A stretch of 64,000 nucleotides of DNA from Cubamyces lactineus. Taxonomy: Eukaryota; Basidiomycota; Agaricomycetes; Polyporales; Polyporaceae. Below, piece by piece: positions 11,719 through 23,195 of this stretch. Position 1 is the first letter of the stretch, and each line of letters begins with the position of its first letter. The notes under the pieces were generated by a model. That model saw only the letters and a program-made list of their open reading frames with translations. It ran no database searches and was not told the DNA's origin. The translations under genes and the position numbers were made by a program. Location of the stretch: assembly GCA_022376465.1 (NCBI GenBank), contig JACDTU010000005.1, positions 1,042,001 to 1,106,000 of the forward strand, given 5' to 3'.

Positions 11719-14020
11719 TCACATCGCCTTGCTCATCCCCTCTGTGCGCACCTCCCAGCCCTGCCTCGGGAAACCCGGAGCATCGCCCGCACTCCCATCC
11801 CAACCTTCTGCCATCATCGCCACAGCGTAGAGGAGAGCGCCGGACCCAGGAAAGTACGGCGTTGGAACTCGCACCCCGCCTACGGGCATCCCGACGTCGT
11901 CGAATTCGAACAATGGATGCAGCAACCACTCGATCGCCTTCTCCGTCTCTCCATTGCGTGCTGCAGACATCGCTAGCATCGGAAAGTCCCATCTGTGCCA
12001 GTAGCGTCAATCAGGTTCTGTGTCAATTGCAGTTCGTTCAGTTGCGACGATCACGCACCCCCAGCAGTTGCTTATATTCCAGCTGGTCCAAACCTTCTCT
12101 GCGGTTGCCTTGGCCATGTCAACGCTCACGTTCGCGGTCTTTGGCAACCAGCCGTATAGCCCAACCAGAGCGGGGTGATCGTTCGTAAACGTTGGCGTGT
12201 CCCAAAAGTCGCTTGGGATTCCCTCGTAAACCGCATACAGCCCATCCTCGATGGGAAGAGGGGTAAGATTGTCTTTCACCTCGGTCCACAACTCAGGCAC
12301 ATCTTCGCCAAGTCTGTCCATCCAGGTACTCGCACGGTCGAGTCCGAACCGCCAGTACGCTAGCTCGAACGCGGGGTTGCGCGTCGCGTTCGGGCTCGTG
12401 TCCTCGCTCACGACGTACATTGGTGGACCAAGGTCGAAGAAGCCCGTGCTCGCGTTCCTCTTCGCATAGACTGCCATCCAGTCTGCAGTCGCACGCACGA
12501 CGTCGCGCCACTTCTCGAGCGTCGCCCGTGAGCGCGTCGCGCGATACTCGTATTCCGCGAAGACAAGTGGATGAGGCTGTTCCCATATCAGGAGCTCGTT
12601 GATTTCCCCGGGTGCTGAGCGGCCTGTCGGGTCTGTCATCTTGGACCACCGTGCACCCATCGGATAGCCCTGCTGCACCTGCGCGCGTTCGATTGCCGTG
12701 GGTAGAAAACGTGCATACACGCTGCTTGCGCGGTCAAGAAGGTCCCAGTTGTTCCACAGGGCCCAGTGCGCGCTGTGCCAGAAGAACATCTCCATGTGGA
12801 ACTTGCCGTACTGCATACAGCGGTGAGCATCTTCATGAGGCTCTGTCACACACGATTGAACTTACCCATCCGTTGTCCACCAGTCCCGACTGGAAGCTGT
12901 ATCAGCACGGCTACTGCGGGCGCGTTTAGAGACATGTGCTTACTTCCTGCGGAGGGTAATCGCCGGCCTCGTTCACGCGCAACAGATACTGAGAAAGGAC
13001 GATGCGCCTCTGCAATTCCTCCGCACGCGCATCACTTGATCCGCTTAAGACATCGACTGAGCCGTGGTTAAGCCATAAGTCTTCCCAGGCCTGCTTCGAC
13101 TCGGTGCCAATGTCGGCCGCTGTGGATAACGCAGCACCTTGCTGGGGCGCGTATTGGATCGTAACTGCGAACGTTTTGCGGGAGTTGCGCGGTATGACGT
13201 TGTAGCGATGCGCTTCTGGGGAATCGCGCGAGATTTTGAAGTCGTCGCCTCCTCCCACGGAGGTGAAGAACGTATTGGCGACTAGCGTATGCGAGATCTG
13301 CGCGCGGACATTTTGACCGAGTCCCCCTCCCGTTTTCAGGGACGTGGTATGGTTGCTCGTCGCGTTCCACACTCCGACGAAAGGCGCCTCGAACTTCTCG
13401 CTGCCGTCATTCCACGGGAAGTCAAGGAAGATTCCGAGCCGCTTGTGCTGCAGGAGTGCAGAAGTGACGGTGACCGCTATCGCGCTGCTCTCCTGCGCTG
13501 CGACGGTCTGCACTGTGATGTCCTCGCCCGCCCACTGGAACGTGCTCGTCATCGTACCCGTCCAGAGGTCCAGCACCTGTCGTTTCCCATCTAGCTCCTC
13601 CTCAGTAACGTTGGCGGCCTTCCCATTCTCTTCGAGGAAGAGCAGCCCCACCCTGCCCAGGTTCACCCGATTCGGATTCGAGATGAGCCACTGCTGCATC
13701 GGCTCCGGCCCGCCGAACTCGTACTGCACCCCGTCCCAGACGACGCCGCGGTACGCCGCGATGTCAGCCGCGGTCGTGCCCGGGGGCAGGGAGTCGTTCT
13801 TCCAGCCCCAGTCGGACATTGTTGCCCAGGGGAGGAACGTCTGCAGGCCGGTGACGTCGGCGCCGAACGCGAAGTGCCCGTTCCCGACTTGCATGGGCGT
13901 GCTTGCGCTCGACGCGGTCCGTACCGGGTTGAACCGCGATACGAGCGCGTGACGGTCGATCTTGGCGTGCGCTGCGCTGGAGAGCGCGAGGATGAGGACG
14001 TAGCGTGCGGCTGCGAGCAT
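11719..14020 (-). CDS. Secreted six-hairpin glycosidase-like protein (GH65-like fold)
   Basis: Exons 12944-14020, 12866-12889, 12059-12810 and 11719-11992 (introns 54, 55, 66 bp), 2127 nt, 708 aa. The start at 14020 gives a clean signal peptide (MLAAARYVLILALSSAAHA); the frame extends further upstream but without a secretion signal. The N-terminal half (about 20-330) is a beta-sandwich-like region. The second half holds the (alpha/alpha)6 barrel motifs of GH65/GH95-type proteins: HMEMFFWHSAHWALWNNWD-like sequence near 372-390, IWEQPHPL, and NCWGWDFPMLAMSAARNGE near the C-terminus. Several N-glycosylation sequons (NAT, NVS, NIS) fit a secreted protein. The substrate cannot be read from the sequence; basidiomycete members are usually annotated only as six-hairpin glycosidases. 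Exon 2 is just 24 nt (SGLVDNGW) and is needed to keep the barrel motif intact. Confidence 0.85.
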
Positions 14021-14498
14021 GGTTAGTTTGGAGATGAAGGGCAGTGACGAGAGCAACCAGTGGGGTTCGTCTGTGGCCTTGTGGGTGCTGCCGCCTCTAT
14101 CTCCGCTACTTAACATGCGGTCGTCTACTGGCCGATCTTCTTTCGAATGCAGGATAGTATACGTCGTCATTGCAGGTGACACAACGACGGTCCGGGAGTT
14201 TCGTATATTCATACCATGTGACTATGTCATACGGCTTAACGCGTACTACAGACTTCTGCGCCAGGGTTTCCGCGAGTAGGTTCATCCTTGATCATCGTCA
14301 CCACTATTCTCATAACGTCCTTCCTGAACTTTGCAGAATAGCAAATCAATTCTACAGATCATGTGTATGTTACACCACTCGCCAGCAAGAAGATAGAAAT
14401 ACAAGGGCGCAGAATTTTGTTACAATATCAATGCGTGCACGTCCCTGGCACAGCTCGACAGGTACGTTACCTGCGTCTTCAACACGAGCGCAGAGCGG
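14021..14498. other. Intergenic between glycosidase start and ankyrin gene end
   Basis: Both flanking genes are on the minus strand, so this is the promoter of the glycosidase gene and the 3' region of the ankyrin gene. No RNA gene, repeat or further coding sequence is seen. Confidence 0.4.
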
Positions 14499-16584
14499 TC
14501 ACTCCTCCATGCACTCTTCCTCGTCCGAGTCGTACTCACCCTCACTTTCGTCTTCGCCTTCATCATCTTCCTCTCCTCCCCCGTCGCCCCCTTCGTCGTC
14601 CATGTTCTCATCCGCATCTTCTTCCTCATCACTATCACCATCCTCGTCCTCGTCCTCATCCTCGTCTACCTCATCTTCCTCATCTTCCTCATCTTCCTCA
14701 TCCTCATCCATGTCGTCGAGGTCCTTGCCACCATAATCCGTCCTAACGCGATAACGGCACTGCGTACCCAGTTTCAGCCTTTCCGCCACACGGATGAAGT
14801 CCAAGTCGTTGTCGCACGTTGCCATGCTGGCGTACGTGACGCTCTCAGGGCAACCGCTTGCCACCAGATCCTCCTGCAGCTGGTCCCAAGTGGCGTCTCC
14901 GCACGGGGATTGTTCCATCGCAGAGTATAAGACGTGGTCCATGGCATGCTCAACTCTGCCGCCGTTCACGAAGAAGCAGGATGTCTCCCCGTTGAGTGCA
15001 GCCTGGACGTTTGCGGCGGTGGGCAACCCGGCCGTGCCGGACTGGTGGAGAACCCTTGAAATCGTTCGCATCACAATTGCGCAGTCTCGATAGAAGTACT
15101 TTCCGATCCCTTTATGGAGGATCTCTGGAGGAAAGTGTGACATGGCCGGCGAGTCCAACGGGATGACTGAATAGCTGCTCCAGATATCGTCCATGATGTC
15201 CGGTGTCGACTCAGCTTCCCCTACAGATCTTGTCAGCAAGCGCGACTGAGAAAGTCATTCTCAACGTACAGGATAGTCGATACCGCATCCTAGGCGAGAG
15301 CCAGCCGTCGGTGCATTGATCACAGGTGCAACCCCACCTCTTTTGCGTCACGAACTCGTCTTCGGTAAGTGCCATGTGTTCTCCCGCAGCCTTCCGGAGC
15401 AGATAGATGGCGCGCAATGCGCTAGCTTTGTGCCCTGCCCAGATGCCGAACCGCGTTTGCGCCCGCTCCTTGATGTCGTTGATCTTATACTCGCAGAGCT
15501 CCAATGGAGTACGGCCAAAAATGTTGTCTCGCTCGCGCATGTCTTGGACTACCCCGCTTGCGGCAGGCAGGCTCAGCAATGTCCTCACGGCCACTTCGTT
15601 TCCGGCGTAGGCGGCAGCATGGAGGGGAGTAAAGCCGCGGTCGTCTTTCTGTCGCACAAGAGCGGGGTCGTAACTGTATGCGCTTCGAATGTCGTCTACC
15701 ACCTCCGGCATAGGGAAGCCGAACAAGAGTGGATCTGGGTCGATCATGAAGTGTAACGGGTACTCGTCCTCTCTCTTCACTTGGTCCTTCTCAATACGGC
15801 GAGCACCAGCGAAGCCCTCCGCACGGGTTGACTGATCACGATATTGGTAGGTGCCTATGTAACTCTCGACGTCGTCTTCTTTGGCCAGCACACGCGAGGG
15901 GTGCGCAGGGTCCGGAGCATAGCATAGCACGCTTGTCCTACCGACTCGACGGTATTGGCACTGAGCTCAACTCTGTCATCCGGCATTCATACGTGCCACA
16001 ATGGGAAGCTCGTACCTTTCGGAAGGCATTAAGAACTTCGGTGCATCGTTGTTCGTGTTCTTCGCCTACGGCGGGGTATGCGGGAGAAATCGGCCATACA
16101 AAAGAGAACGTTTGCGGGGATGCAAATTCTGACCGGGCCAACTCCCGCAGCAAGAATGGGGCCACTACATTCCAGTCATGCTACCCGGAGAATGAGCACG
16201 CCACGACTGAATTTACAATGTCATGGGCCATACCTTCTCTGCTCGAGTGTCTAGGACGAAAAGGATTGCGCCAGTGTCAAGCTCTCGACCCCATACGCCG
16301 CACCCCTTGAGGTATTCGTTCTCGACTAGCTCCGCTTTCAGGCGACCGAACCGATCGAAGAGTGCGAATGCGAACGCCGAGCACTCTTCCGATTCCTGGT
16401 CCATGATCTCGAGAAAATCACCCGGTGCGCACCAGTCGCGCTCGACGCGAAGGGCGACGAGCGTGCCGACCTTTCCCTCCGTGGGATGTATTGTGTCCAG
16501 GTGGACGTACTTCAGGACGCGCGGATAGTCATAGTGTGCAGTGGTGCGTATGGTGGTCGTGCATTTGCTGAGGTCGAGTACCAT
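14499..16584 (-). CDS. Ankyrin-repeat protein with Cys cluster and acidic tail (tandem copy 1)
   Basis: Exons 16234-16584, 16016-16180, 15270-15960 and 14499-15220 (introns 53, 55, 49 bp), 1929 nt, 642 aa. Architecture: an N-terminal domain of about 170 residues I do not recognise (YPRVLKYVHLDTIHPTEGKV..., ending FLLRELAR...), a short conserved block YRRVGRTSVLCYAPDPAHPS at about 175-195, a YPLHFMI block, about two ankyrin repeats (DDRGFTPLHAAAYAGN, near 277-335), and a Cys cluster followed by a conserved loop (CTCDQCTDGWLSPRMRYRL, near 385-401). A C-terminal helical domain of about 160 residues (NGGRVEHAMDHVLYSAMEQS) precedes a roughly 70-residue Asp/Glu-rich tail. The Cys cluster could bind a metal, which is inference. 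It is a paralogue of the gene at 16990-18952: exons 1 and 2 have identical lengths (351 and 165 nt). The function is unknown. Confidence 0.8.
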
Positions 16585-16989
16585 GGTAGACAAGAGTGAG
16601 AGACAGAAGTGAGGGTAATTGTGTCGGGAGGAGAGCTCCATTATATCTGTGCTTGGGCAGGCTGTATGCGTGTCAGAAGTGCTGCTTCTCATTGCGTCAT
16701 GATCCCCGCGGGAGGTGAGTTTGGGTTAAATGCGTCCAAAATGGCCGTGCACATTCCATAACAGCTTTCGGTGGCGGAGTAGTAGACAAAGGCGCCTGTC
16801 GAACCGTACTGGATGAGTTCGTACTCCGGCCAACCACTGGTGTATCAGTTCAAATTGACTAGCTCCGTGTACAAGATGTTACAAAGTTAGGAGGAACTGG
16901 GACGTAGAGGGCTTGAGCACGAGACACTCCATGTAACAGGCCAGAATCCGACCCAGGAAAACCAAGAGCTAAGACAGTCGGCATTCTGA
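16585..16989. other. Spacer between the two ankyrin paralogues
   Basis: About 400 bp holding the 3' region of the upstream copy and the promoter of the downstream copy. No further gene or repeat is seen; the duplicated unit does not leave a visible direct repeat here. Confidence 0.4.
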
Positions 16990-18952
16990 TCATTCTTCGT
17001 CGTCCATATACTCGTCCTCGTCTTCATCCTCACCCTCGGAGAGGTTGCCGAACGACGTACCCGCCCGATAGTCGTCCGCCGTCTCGAGCCCCAACTTTTG
17101 GGCAACTCGAGCGAAATCCAAGTCGTTGTCGCACTTCGGCATAGCAGCATATGTGACCGACGAAGGGTTCCCCTCCGCAGCGAAGTCCTCTTGATCCCGG
17201 TCCCAAGTCCCATCTCCGTAAGGTGACTGCTCCATCGCGCAATGCAAGACGTAATCCATCGCATGCTCTACCCGCCCACCTTGGTTGAAGAAGCGCGCTC
17301 CTTGTCCGCGGAGCAGGCTCTGAACATTGGCTGCGGTGGGCAAACCTGCCATCCCGGGCCGTCGAAGGACGCCTACAATGGCATGGACTACAGCTGCGTA
17401 GCCGTTGTAGAAAGACTTAGTGATGCGCCCTTCGCGAATGTCTTCTGGAAGTCGCAGGATAGCGAGGTCGGACGTGAACGAACCGAACGAACCGAGCCCC
17501 AATGTTGACATGCTCATGGTATCCGACGTGATCTCAGCCTCGCCTATGGTCCTTGTTAGTATCGACGATGAAAGGAACTGATCTTGAGACATACAGAGCA
17601 GTCTATAGCGCATCCTGGGTGAAAGCCAGCCGTCGGTGCACTGTCCGCACGTGCATCCCAAACGTCTTTGGTCTACGAACTGGTCCTCGGTGAGTGGAAT
17701 GTCTTCGTCCATGGCACGCCTGAGCAGGTACACGACGCGCACAGCGTCGCTACTGTGACCAGACCAGGTGCCCAGCAGGGTCTGCATCGATTCCTTGATG
17801 TCTCGCATCTTCTGTTCACAGAGTTCCAGCGGCGTACGGCCAGCGACGTTGTCCCGTGCGCGCAGGTCTTCAGCGACCCCGCTCGCTGCAGGCAAAGCGA
17901 GGAGTGCCCTGACCGCTTCTGCATTGCCGGCGTAGGCAGCAGCGTGGAGGGGAGTGAACCCACGGTCGTCTTTCTGGCGTACGGCCGCTGGATTCTGACC
18001 ATATGCGTCTCGAATCGCACCTGGCAAGTCTCGGACAGGGATACAGAGGGTGGCCGCCTCCATCATAAAGTGCAACGGATATGGCGCGTCGTTTGCTGCA
18101 TTGACGTCCTGGGCGGCGTGCTCGCCCCACGCGAAGGATCCGTCCGGAAGGATTCTGAGACCTGCGCCCTGTTGCACGGGTGCTGGTCCAGGTCCTGCGC
18201 CGCCTTGGAAGGCGTTCACGTGGCTGTCAACATCGTCTGCTATGGACAGGGCACGAGAGGGGTGTGCAGGATCTGGAGCATAACATAGGAAGCTCGTCCT
18301 GCCGACGCGGCGGTAGTCGTTCTGAAAGAGGTTGCGCTTTAGTTCCGCTAGGAGTCAAGCAAGATGTGAGTCTGATTCCTATACCTTGTGGAAGAGGTCT
18401 ACAGCAGCATTGCGTTGCCGCTTCCATTCGTTTTCGTTGTCAGGGCGAATCGTAGGTGTCGGCCACGCAAAGAGGAAAGTGCCTGTGGAGGCCAACTTCG
18501 ACTGAGCCAAGTTCCGCAGCAGGAAAGACGCGACTCCATTCCTCCTGAACTATGCGTGTTGTGAGTAAAAGATGTTCGTAGCGGTCTCGGTGGGTATGGA
18601 CCTTGTCTGGGACCTGGATATCCTCGACGTAGAGAATCGGGCCTCTGTCAAGCTCTCGACCCCACACCCCACTGCCCTTGAGGTAGTCGTGCTCGACAAA
18701 CTCAGACTTCAGATGCCCGAGCCTGTCAAAAAGGGTGAGCGCGAAGTCCGATAGCTCTTGCGACTCCCCGTCCATGATCCCGAAAAAATCGCCCCGGCAC
18801 CGGTCGCGATCGATATGGAGTGCAGTGAGCAACCCGACCCTGCCTTCCGTCGGATGGCGCGCCTCTATGGAGACGTGCTTCAGGGGACGCGGGTATTCGC
18901 CGTGAGGCTCTGTAAGGGTCTCAGCAGTGCATTGCATGATGTCGAGGGACAT
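16990..18952 (-). CDS. Ankyrin-repeat protein with Cys cluster (tandem copy 2)
   Basis: Exons 18602-18952, 18385-18549, 17595-18321 and 16990-17543 (introns 52, 63, 51 bp), 1797 nt, 598 aa. It is collinear with the neighbour at 14499-16584: the same N-terminal domain (HPTEGRVGLLTALHIDRD), YRRVGRTSFLCYAPDPAHPS, YPLHFMM, the ankyrin core DDRGFTPLHAAAYAGN, the Cys cluster CTCGQCTDGWLSPRMRYRL, and the C-terminal helical domain (GGRVEHAMDYVLHCAMEQS). It differs by an insertion of about 12 residues between the CYAPDP block and the ankyrin part, and by a much shorter acidic end (about a dozen D/E). Intron 1 uses a weak donor (GTCCAT), chosen because it keeps the phase and residue alignment with copy 1. 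Intron 3 has no stop and could be read through if retained. The function is not known; a protein-interaction adaptor is plausible. Confidence 0.8.
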
Positions 18953-19468
18953 GGTGGTGAGGAGGAAGGAGAAGGGCGGCACTAGGGGCTATGCTGAGCT
19001 CAACGTTAACGGAATAGAGGATGCGCCTTTTATATTGGGTCACAAGGAATATGCCCGTCCATTCCGCGCTGCTTCTCGTAAGGATATGCAGCGACAGTCG
19101 TAGCCGGATGGTTTTTGGTACAGTTGATGCACGCGCATCGGTAACCCTGTAAGTATGGGCTGTGGTCGGCGAATGAGAATGGTGAATGGAATGGTGGCAC
19201 TATGGTGGCGCAGTCGCCGGCGCTTCTACAACTTGGCGTGTTTGTGAACCGTATGCGTTTACGCTGATTGTACCTTACCTCTACGTAAGCGACAAGCAGC
19301 GACCTCCAGGCAATGAATATGCCCTCGACATGGTCCTGATTGGCGCAATTCTCTGAGATATCATATGAAGAGCTACAGACCCATTGCATCCAAGATTGCA
19401 CGCTCTTACCACATCATACATGTGTTCAACACAGGGGTCCTACGTCAGATATGTGCTACATCGTCCTG
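18953..19468. other. Intergenic, promoter of ankyrin copy 2
   Basis: Lies between the start of ankyrin copy 2 (18952) and the 3' end of the RNase H1 gene (19469), all minus strand. One minus-strand frame (19030-19401) is open but has no motif or splice partner. Nothing else is supported. Confidence 0.35.
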
Positions 19469-21185
19469 TTACAGACCCATCTCTTGAATCTCGCGTAAGA
19501 AGTCATCGTCGGAGAGCGCGCAAGCGGCGTACAGCTAACGAAGAATAATGAAGTCAGCAGATATACGCTGGAGGGAAAAGGGCGGCGCTAACCTCCCATT
19601 CATTCGGAGGTATCTCAGCCTTTGAGTCTACTTGGTCTGTTTGTCGGCGCGAATCTCCTAGAGAAGGCGCGAGTTCCCGTGCATCCCCTGCGGAATGCGG
19701 CGCGGTAGGTTTGGAAGGCTGCTTCGGTAACGCCAACGAAGTTGCTATCCGTGGGTTCGTGCCCTGGCTTGAAGAGGGAAGAACTGGAGAAACCATGGTA
19801 GATGTCGACGGTTCCGCTGGAGGGGTATTAGTGGGTCCTGTCATCACGCGCGATTGCGGGGGCATAGTCATGCGCGCGTTGACTTGGGCAATGAGATCCT
19901 CCCAATCTCGTTCCGGCGCCTCAGGCAGCGTGGCACCTGCGACTGCCAGTCTGTCCGCACCGTCGTTTCCGACATCCCCAGAATGCCCCTTTACTTTGAC
20001 AAACTTAACCTGTCAACGTATATGAGTATTTGTTGTCACACGAGTGGCATTCACGAGGCCATACTCACTGGCTGCTTCACAATGTTCCGGCGTTCCTGGA
20101 GCATGATATCGGCATATCTGATGAGCGCTACGTTGTTCACGGGTCCGCCGTTCGCTTTCTTCCAGCCATTCCGCTTCCAGTTGTCCAGCCATGTCTCAAG
20201 GCCTGTCAAAAATAGCAGCTGCTTTCAATTGGGCCCCAGTATTGACGAGCAACGGAAAGACAAACAGCTTATGCTATAGTGGGAGTCGGTCTTGATGATG
20301 AGCTCCCGCTGGTCCATTGGTGCAGTCTCCAGAACGCGAATGATGGCCTGCAGCACGGTGAGAGGTCGGAAGGCGGCACCTAAACGATGACCGACGACTT
20401 ACGATGAGCTCAGCTCGGTTATTGGTTTGACCGCCGGGGCAGCGTTCGCATATGTTCCTGTATAGGTTTCTTATGAGAACGTTGTATCATCAAAGCACAA
20501 TGAGAACATACCAAGGATGATCGGGACCCCACCACACACCAACACCGGCGACGGATCCTGGCTGACCATTACCCCTGCACGCTCCATCGGAGTACACGAT
20601 CAGAGGCTCGCCATCATTGGGTTCATGATCGACCTGTCTCGGTAGCAGTGGTCCAGCTTGTTTTGTCTCTCCTACAGTGACCGTGTTCGCAGATGCAACG
20701 GGGTCCGCGGGGGTGGCTGGCCTCACGGGCGTGGCTACCAGCTCTGCTAGAGCATCTGCGTCTGAAGGACGAGCTGGCTTCTTGGTAGGGCGTGGCATGG
20801 CTAGGTCAGGATATGAGAGTGCCGGAGCTGGCGAGGTAGGTAACGGCACCGATACGCCTGAGAGGTTCTCGATGTCGAATGAAGACGCCACGAGGTACTC
20901 TGGATACTGTGCTAGGAATGCATCGAAGGCTTCGTTTGCGGCAGCGGCGTCAACGGCGACCTCCAACCAAGACTTTGCTTCGTGAGGGCTCCTGCACTTT
21001 TTGTATTTGGCACCATAGTAGTTCAGCACCTGCGCTTTGCAGTCCGCCCTATGCAGTAGATTAAAGTGTATGATCGGCCATCAGGGAACCATTACTCACC
21101 AAGCAACATAGATTCCAGGTTTTCTACCTTTGGCAATTGCATAGAAAGAGACTTCTGGGTCTGTGGGCATGACCCGGGGAACCAT
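19469..21185 (-). CDS. Ribonuclease H1 with N-terminal hybrid-binding domain
   Basis: Seven exons: 21100-21185, 20512-21048, 20403-20457, 20266-20347, 20069-20202, 19593-20009, 19469-19534; 1377 nt, 458 aa; introns 51-63 bp. It hydrolyses RNA in RNA-DNA hybrids (family). Residues about 11-58 form the viroplasmin-like hybrid-binding domain (FYAIAKGRKPGIYVAW, NYYGAKYKKCRSPHEAKSWL). A disordered linker of about 100 residues follows. The RNase H fold shows its four acidic positions: VYSDGACRGNG (Asp), NNRAEL (Glu), IKTDSHYS (Asp) and GHSGDVGNDGADRLA (Asp). After the catalytic domain comes a further region of about 150 residues, disordered and ending in a short acidic-hydrophobic helix (SDDDFLREIQEMGL). 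That ending needs the last intron (donor GTTAGC) to be spliced. The gene is divergent from the Nudix gene at 21834. Confidence 0.9.
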
Positions 21186-21833
21186 CTTTCTCAAAACTCG
21201 AGGTCGCAAATGCGTGTAGAGTACACGGTATAGCACCAGCGTTCAGTTTCCTGAAAGCCCCGCCGGTGTGTTTGAGAATCCCTATTTCTGTAACTAGAGC
21301 TGTCCAATCTTGATCTTAAATACCTTGCGCTGCAACAAGACAGGATGAGTACTGGCATGGAGGAAGGGACGTTCTCTGCAAAACGCGGCTTACTATTCGG
21401 GTCGGTAGGCTCCTAGATGCCGCAGCATATATGTGCTGAGTCAACACATACTACAGACGCGTCTCAGGTAACTGTCGACCCGCCAGGGACTACTAGGACA
21501 TATGTTAGCACTGCAGACATACTCAGGCCGCCACTACGGTGTCAGTTCGTGATGGTCGTGGGAGCCGGCGTCAAAAGCGCGTTTCGCGTATATTGATCAC
21601 GTGTGCTTTGGACCATCGCGTCGTGGGACCCGAATCACCTTCGACCTCGCCTTTCATTGCTGTTCACCAACTGCGCGCTGCACTTGCTGTAGACCGTCGT
21701 TCGCCTCCTGGCTTGGGACTAGAGTGCGCGTACTAGTCTGAGAGCCGCATTGGCCCTTGCTCTAGAATTGGTGGTGCTGTCACTTCAGGCATCGAGCTTC
21801 AGACTGTAATTCGATCCGACGTCACCGCGTACA
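21186..21833. promoter_or_regulatory. Shared upstream region of divergent RNase H1 and Nudix genes
   Basis: A 648-bp region between two divergently transcribed genes (starts at 21185 on minus and 21834 on plus). No TATA box is obvious and no extra gene is supported; it must hold both promoters. Assignment as regulatory is from position only. Confidence 0.4.
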
Positions 21834-22635
21834 ATGCAATCTCTCACCAGTACGTCCACTTGCTGGGAAACTATTCTTACAAGCACTGATATGTAGTGCT
21901 GTAATAGCCCGCAGCGGTCGCACGCTGTTCACCGTCGTAGCGGCTGCCGCCACTGCTCTGGTCGGTGGCCCAGTCCTATATCACGCCGTACGACGGCTCT
22001 TCACAAGTGCGTGCGTAGCCTGAATATACACCCCATGACTTGACTCTCCTACAATAGGACGTAGAGCGCAGGTGCAGTTCACGTCTTCCCAGTTCGTCCT
22101 ATCTGCTGGCGCAATATCATTTGAGTTCGTGGACGGCGTGCCACAACGCGTTCTGCTGGTCCACCACACTCGGAAGAACGAGTGGCTACTCGCGAAGGGT
22201 AGGAAGGACCAAGGAGAAGACCTCCCTGCCGCAGCTGTCCGCGAAGTCTTCGAGGAAACGGGCTACCGCTGTCACCTCTATCCCATTCCACGCCTGCCTA
22301 CTCGCGCTCCTGTCTCTGCCGCTCTCTCCGGTATCGCTTTCCAGCCAGATATCGTCCGCATAGCGGAGAACAGCACAGAGCCCTTCGCAATAACCATTCG
22401 CCCGACTGGAATTGGCCAGGTCAAGCTCATCTTCTGGTACATTGGCTGCGTCGACTCCTTACATAGTGACCATGGGGAGGCCGGCGCGCCTGCAGCGCCG
22501 GAACGTGGTACACACATGGACGCCGAGGGCTTCGGCGATACGGGGCTGTTCGCGATCGAGGATGCCCTCAGGAAACTGTGTTACGAGGGTGATCGGGAGC
22601 TCGTGCGCACCGCTATCGCCATCCTGAGTCCCTGA
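21834..22635 (+). CDS. Nudix hydrolase-domain protein with N-terminal hydrophobic segment
   Basis: Exons 21834-21849 (16 nt), 21908-22006 and 22058-22635 (introns 58 and 51 bp), 693 nt, 230 aa. Nudix enzymes cleave nucleoside diphosphates linked to another moiety. The full Nudix box is present at about residues 86-108: G-x5-E, then x7, then REVFEETGY (visible as GRKDQGED...VREVFEETGY). The domain start is typical (SAGAISFEF, QRVLLVHH). The two small 5' exons add about 43 residues with an Ala/Val/Leu-rich segment (about 12-30) followed by Arg-rich sequence, which could be a membrane anchor or a mitochondrial presequence. Splicing through these exons leaves no stop and gives consistent phase, but there is no independent support for the 16-nt first exon; translation could instead start further downstream. 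The substrate is unknown. Confidence 0.8.
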
Positions 22636-23195
22636 GAAGCCTGTGAGTGAATAGGTCTTGCCGCGCTCTGGTATTTGAATTGACGTGTACTTGCTAGAGA
22701 CTGTGCTTTGGATGGGGTCCATGCGGTCTTCCTGCTCCATGCAGCCATCCTCCTCTATTCCAAAGGACTCCACTATTGCTTCATCTCGATCGCTACGGTG
22801 GCAGGCGCAGACTTGAGAGAACGGCCCACATTCCGTTTTTGCAAGCTATGGTCGATTGAGTAGTGTGTATCGCTTGGAACTGTAGTAACCATGTACCATC
22901 CTATATTCATGAGTGAATGCTAGCCGCAATTAATGGTACAATCTTATGCCTCCAATGCGTCACCCGTTCCAGGTCTCCAAGACGCGCCAGAGCGTTACTG
23001 CTATCTCTTTACGGAACCGCCATGAACATGATTGGCAATAGAAGCGCGGCGGCGTGCTTTGTCAGAAGCGACCGTATCCCGCCTCGACGAGGCCGCCGAA
23101 AGGTGATCTGAGGGCGTTGCTTCTGACCACGACGCCAGCATTACAACTCACGAGGCCAAGAGCTTGGTTTCCTCTCTCTCATCCTTGAAGACATC
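22636..23195. other. Intergenic between Nudix and cupin genes
   Basis: Both neighbours are on the plus strand. The stretch is the Nudix 3' region and the cupin promoter; no motif-bearing frame or RNA gene is seen. Confidence 0.35.
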
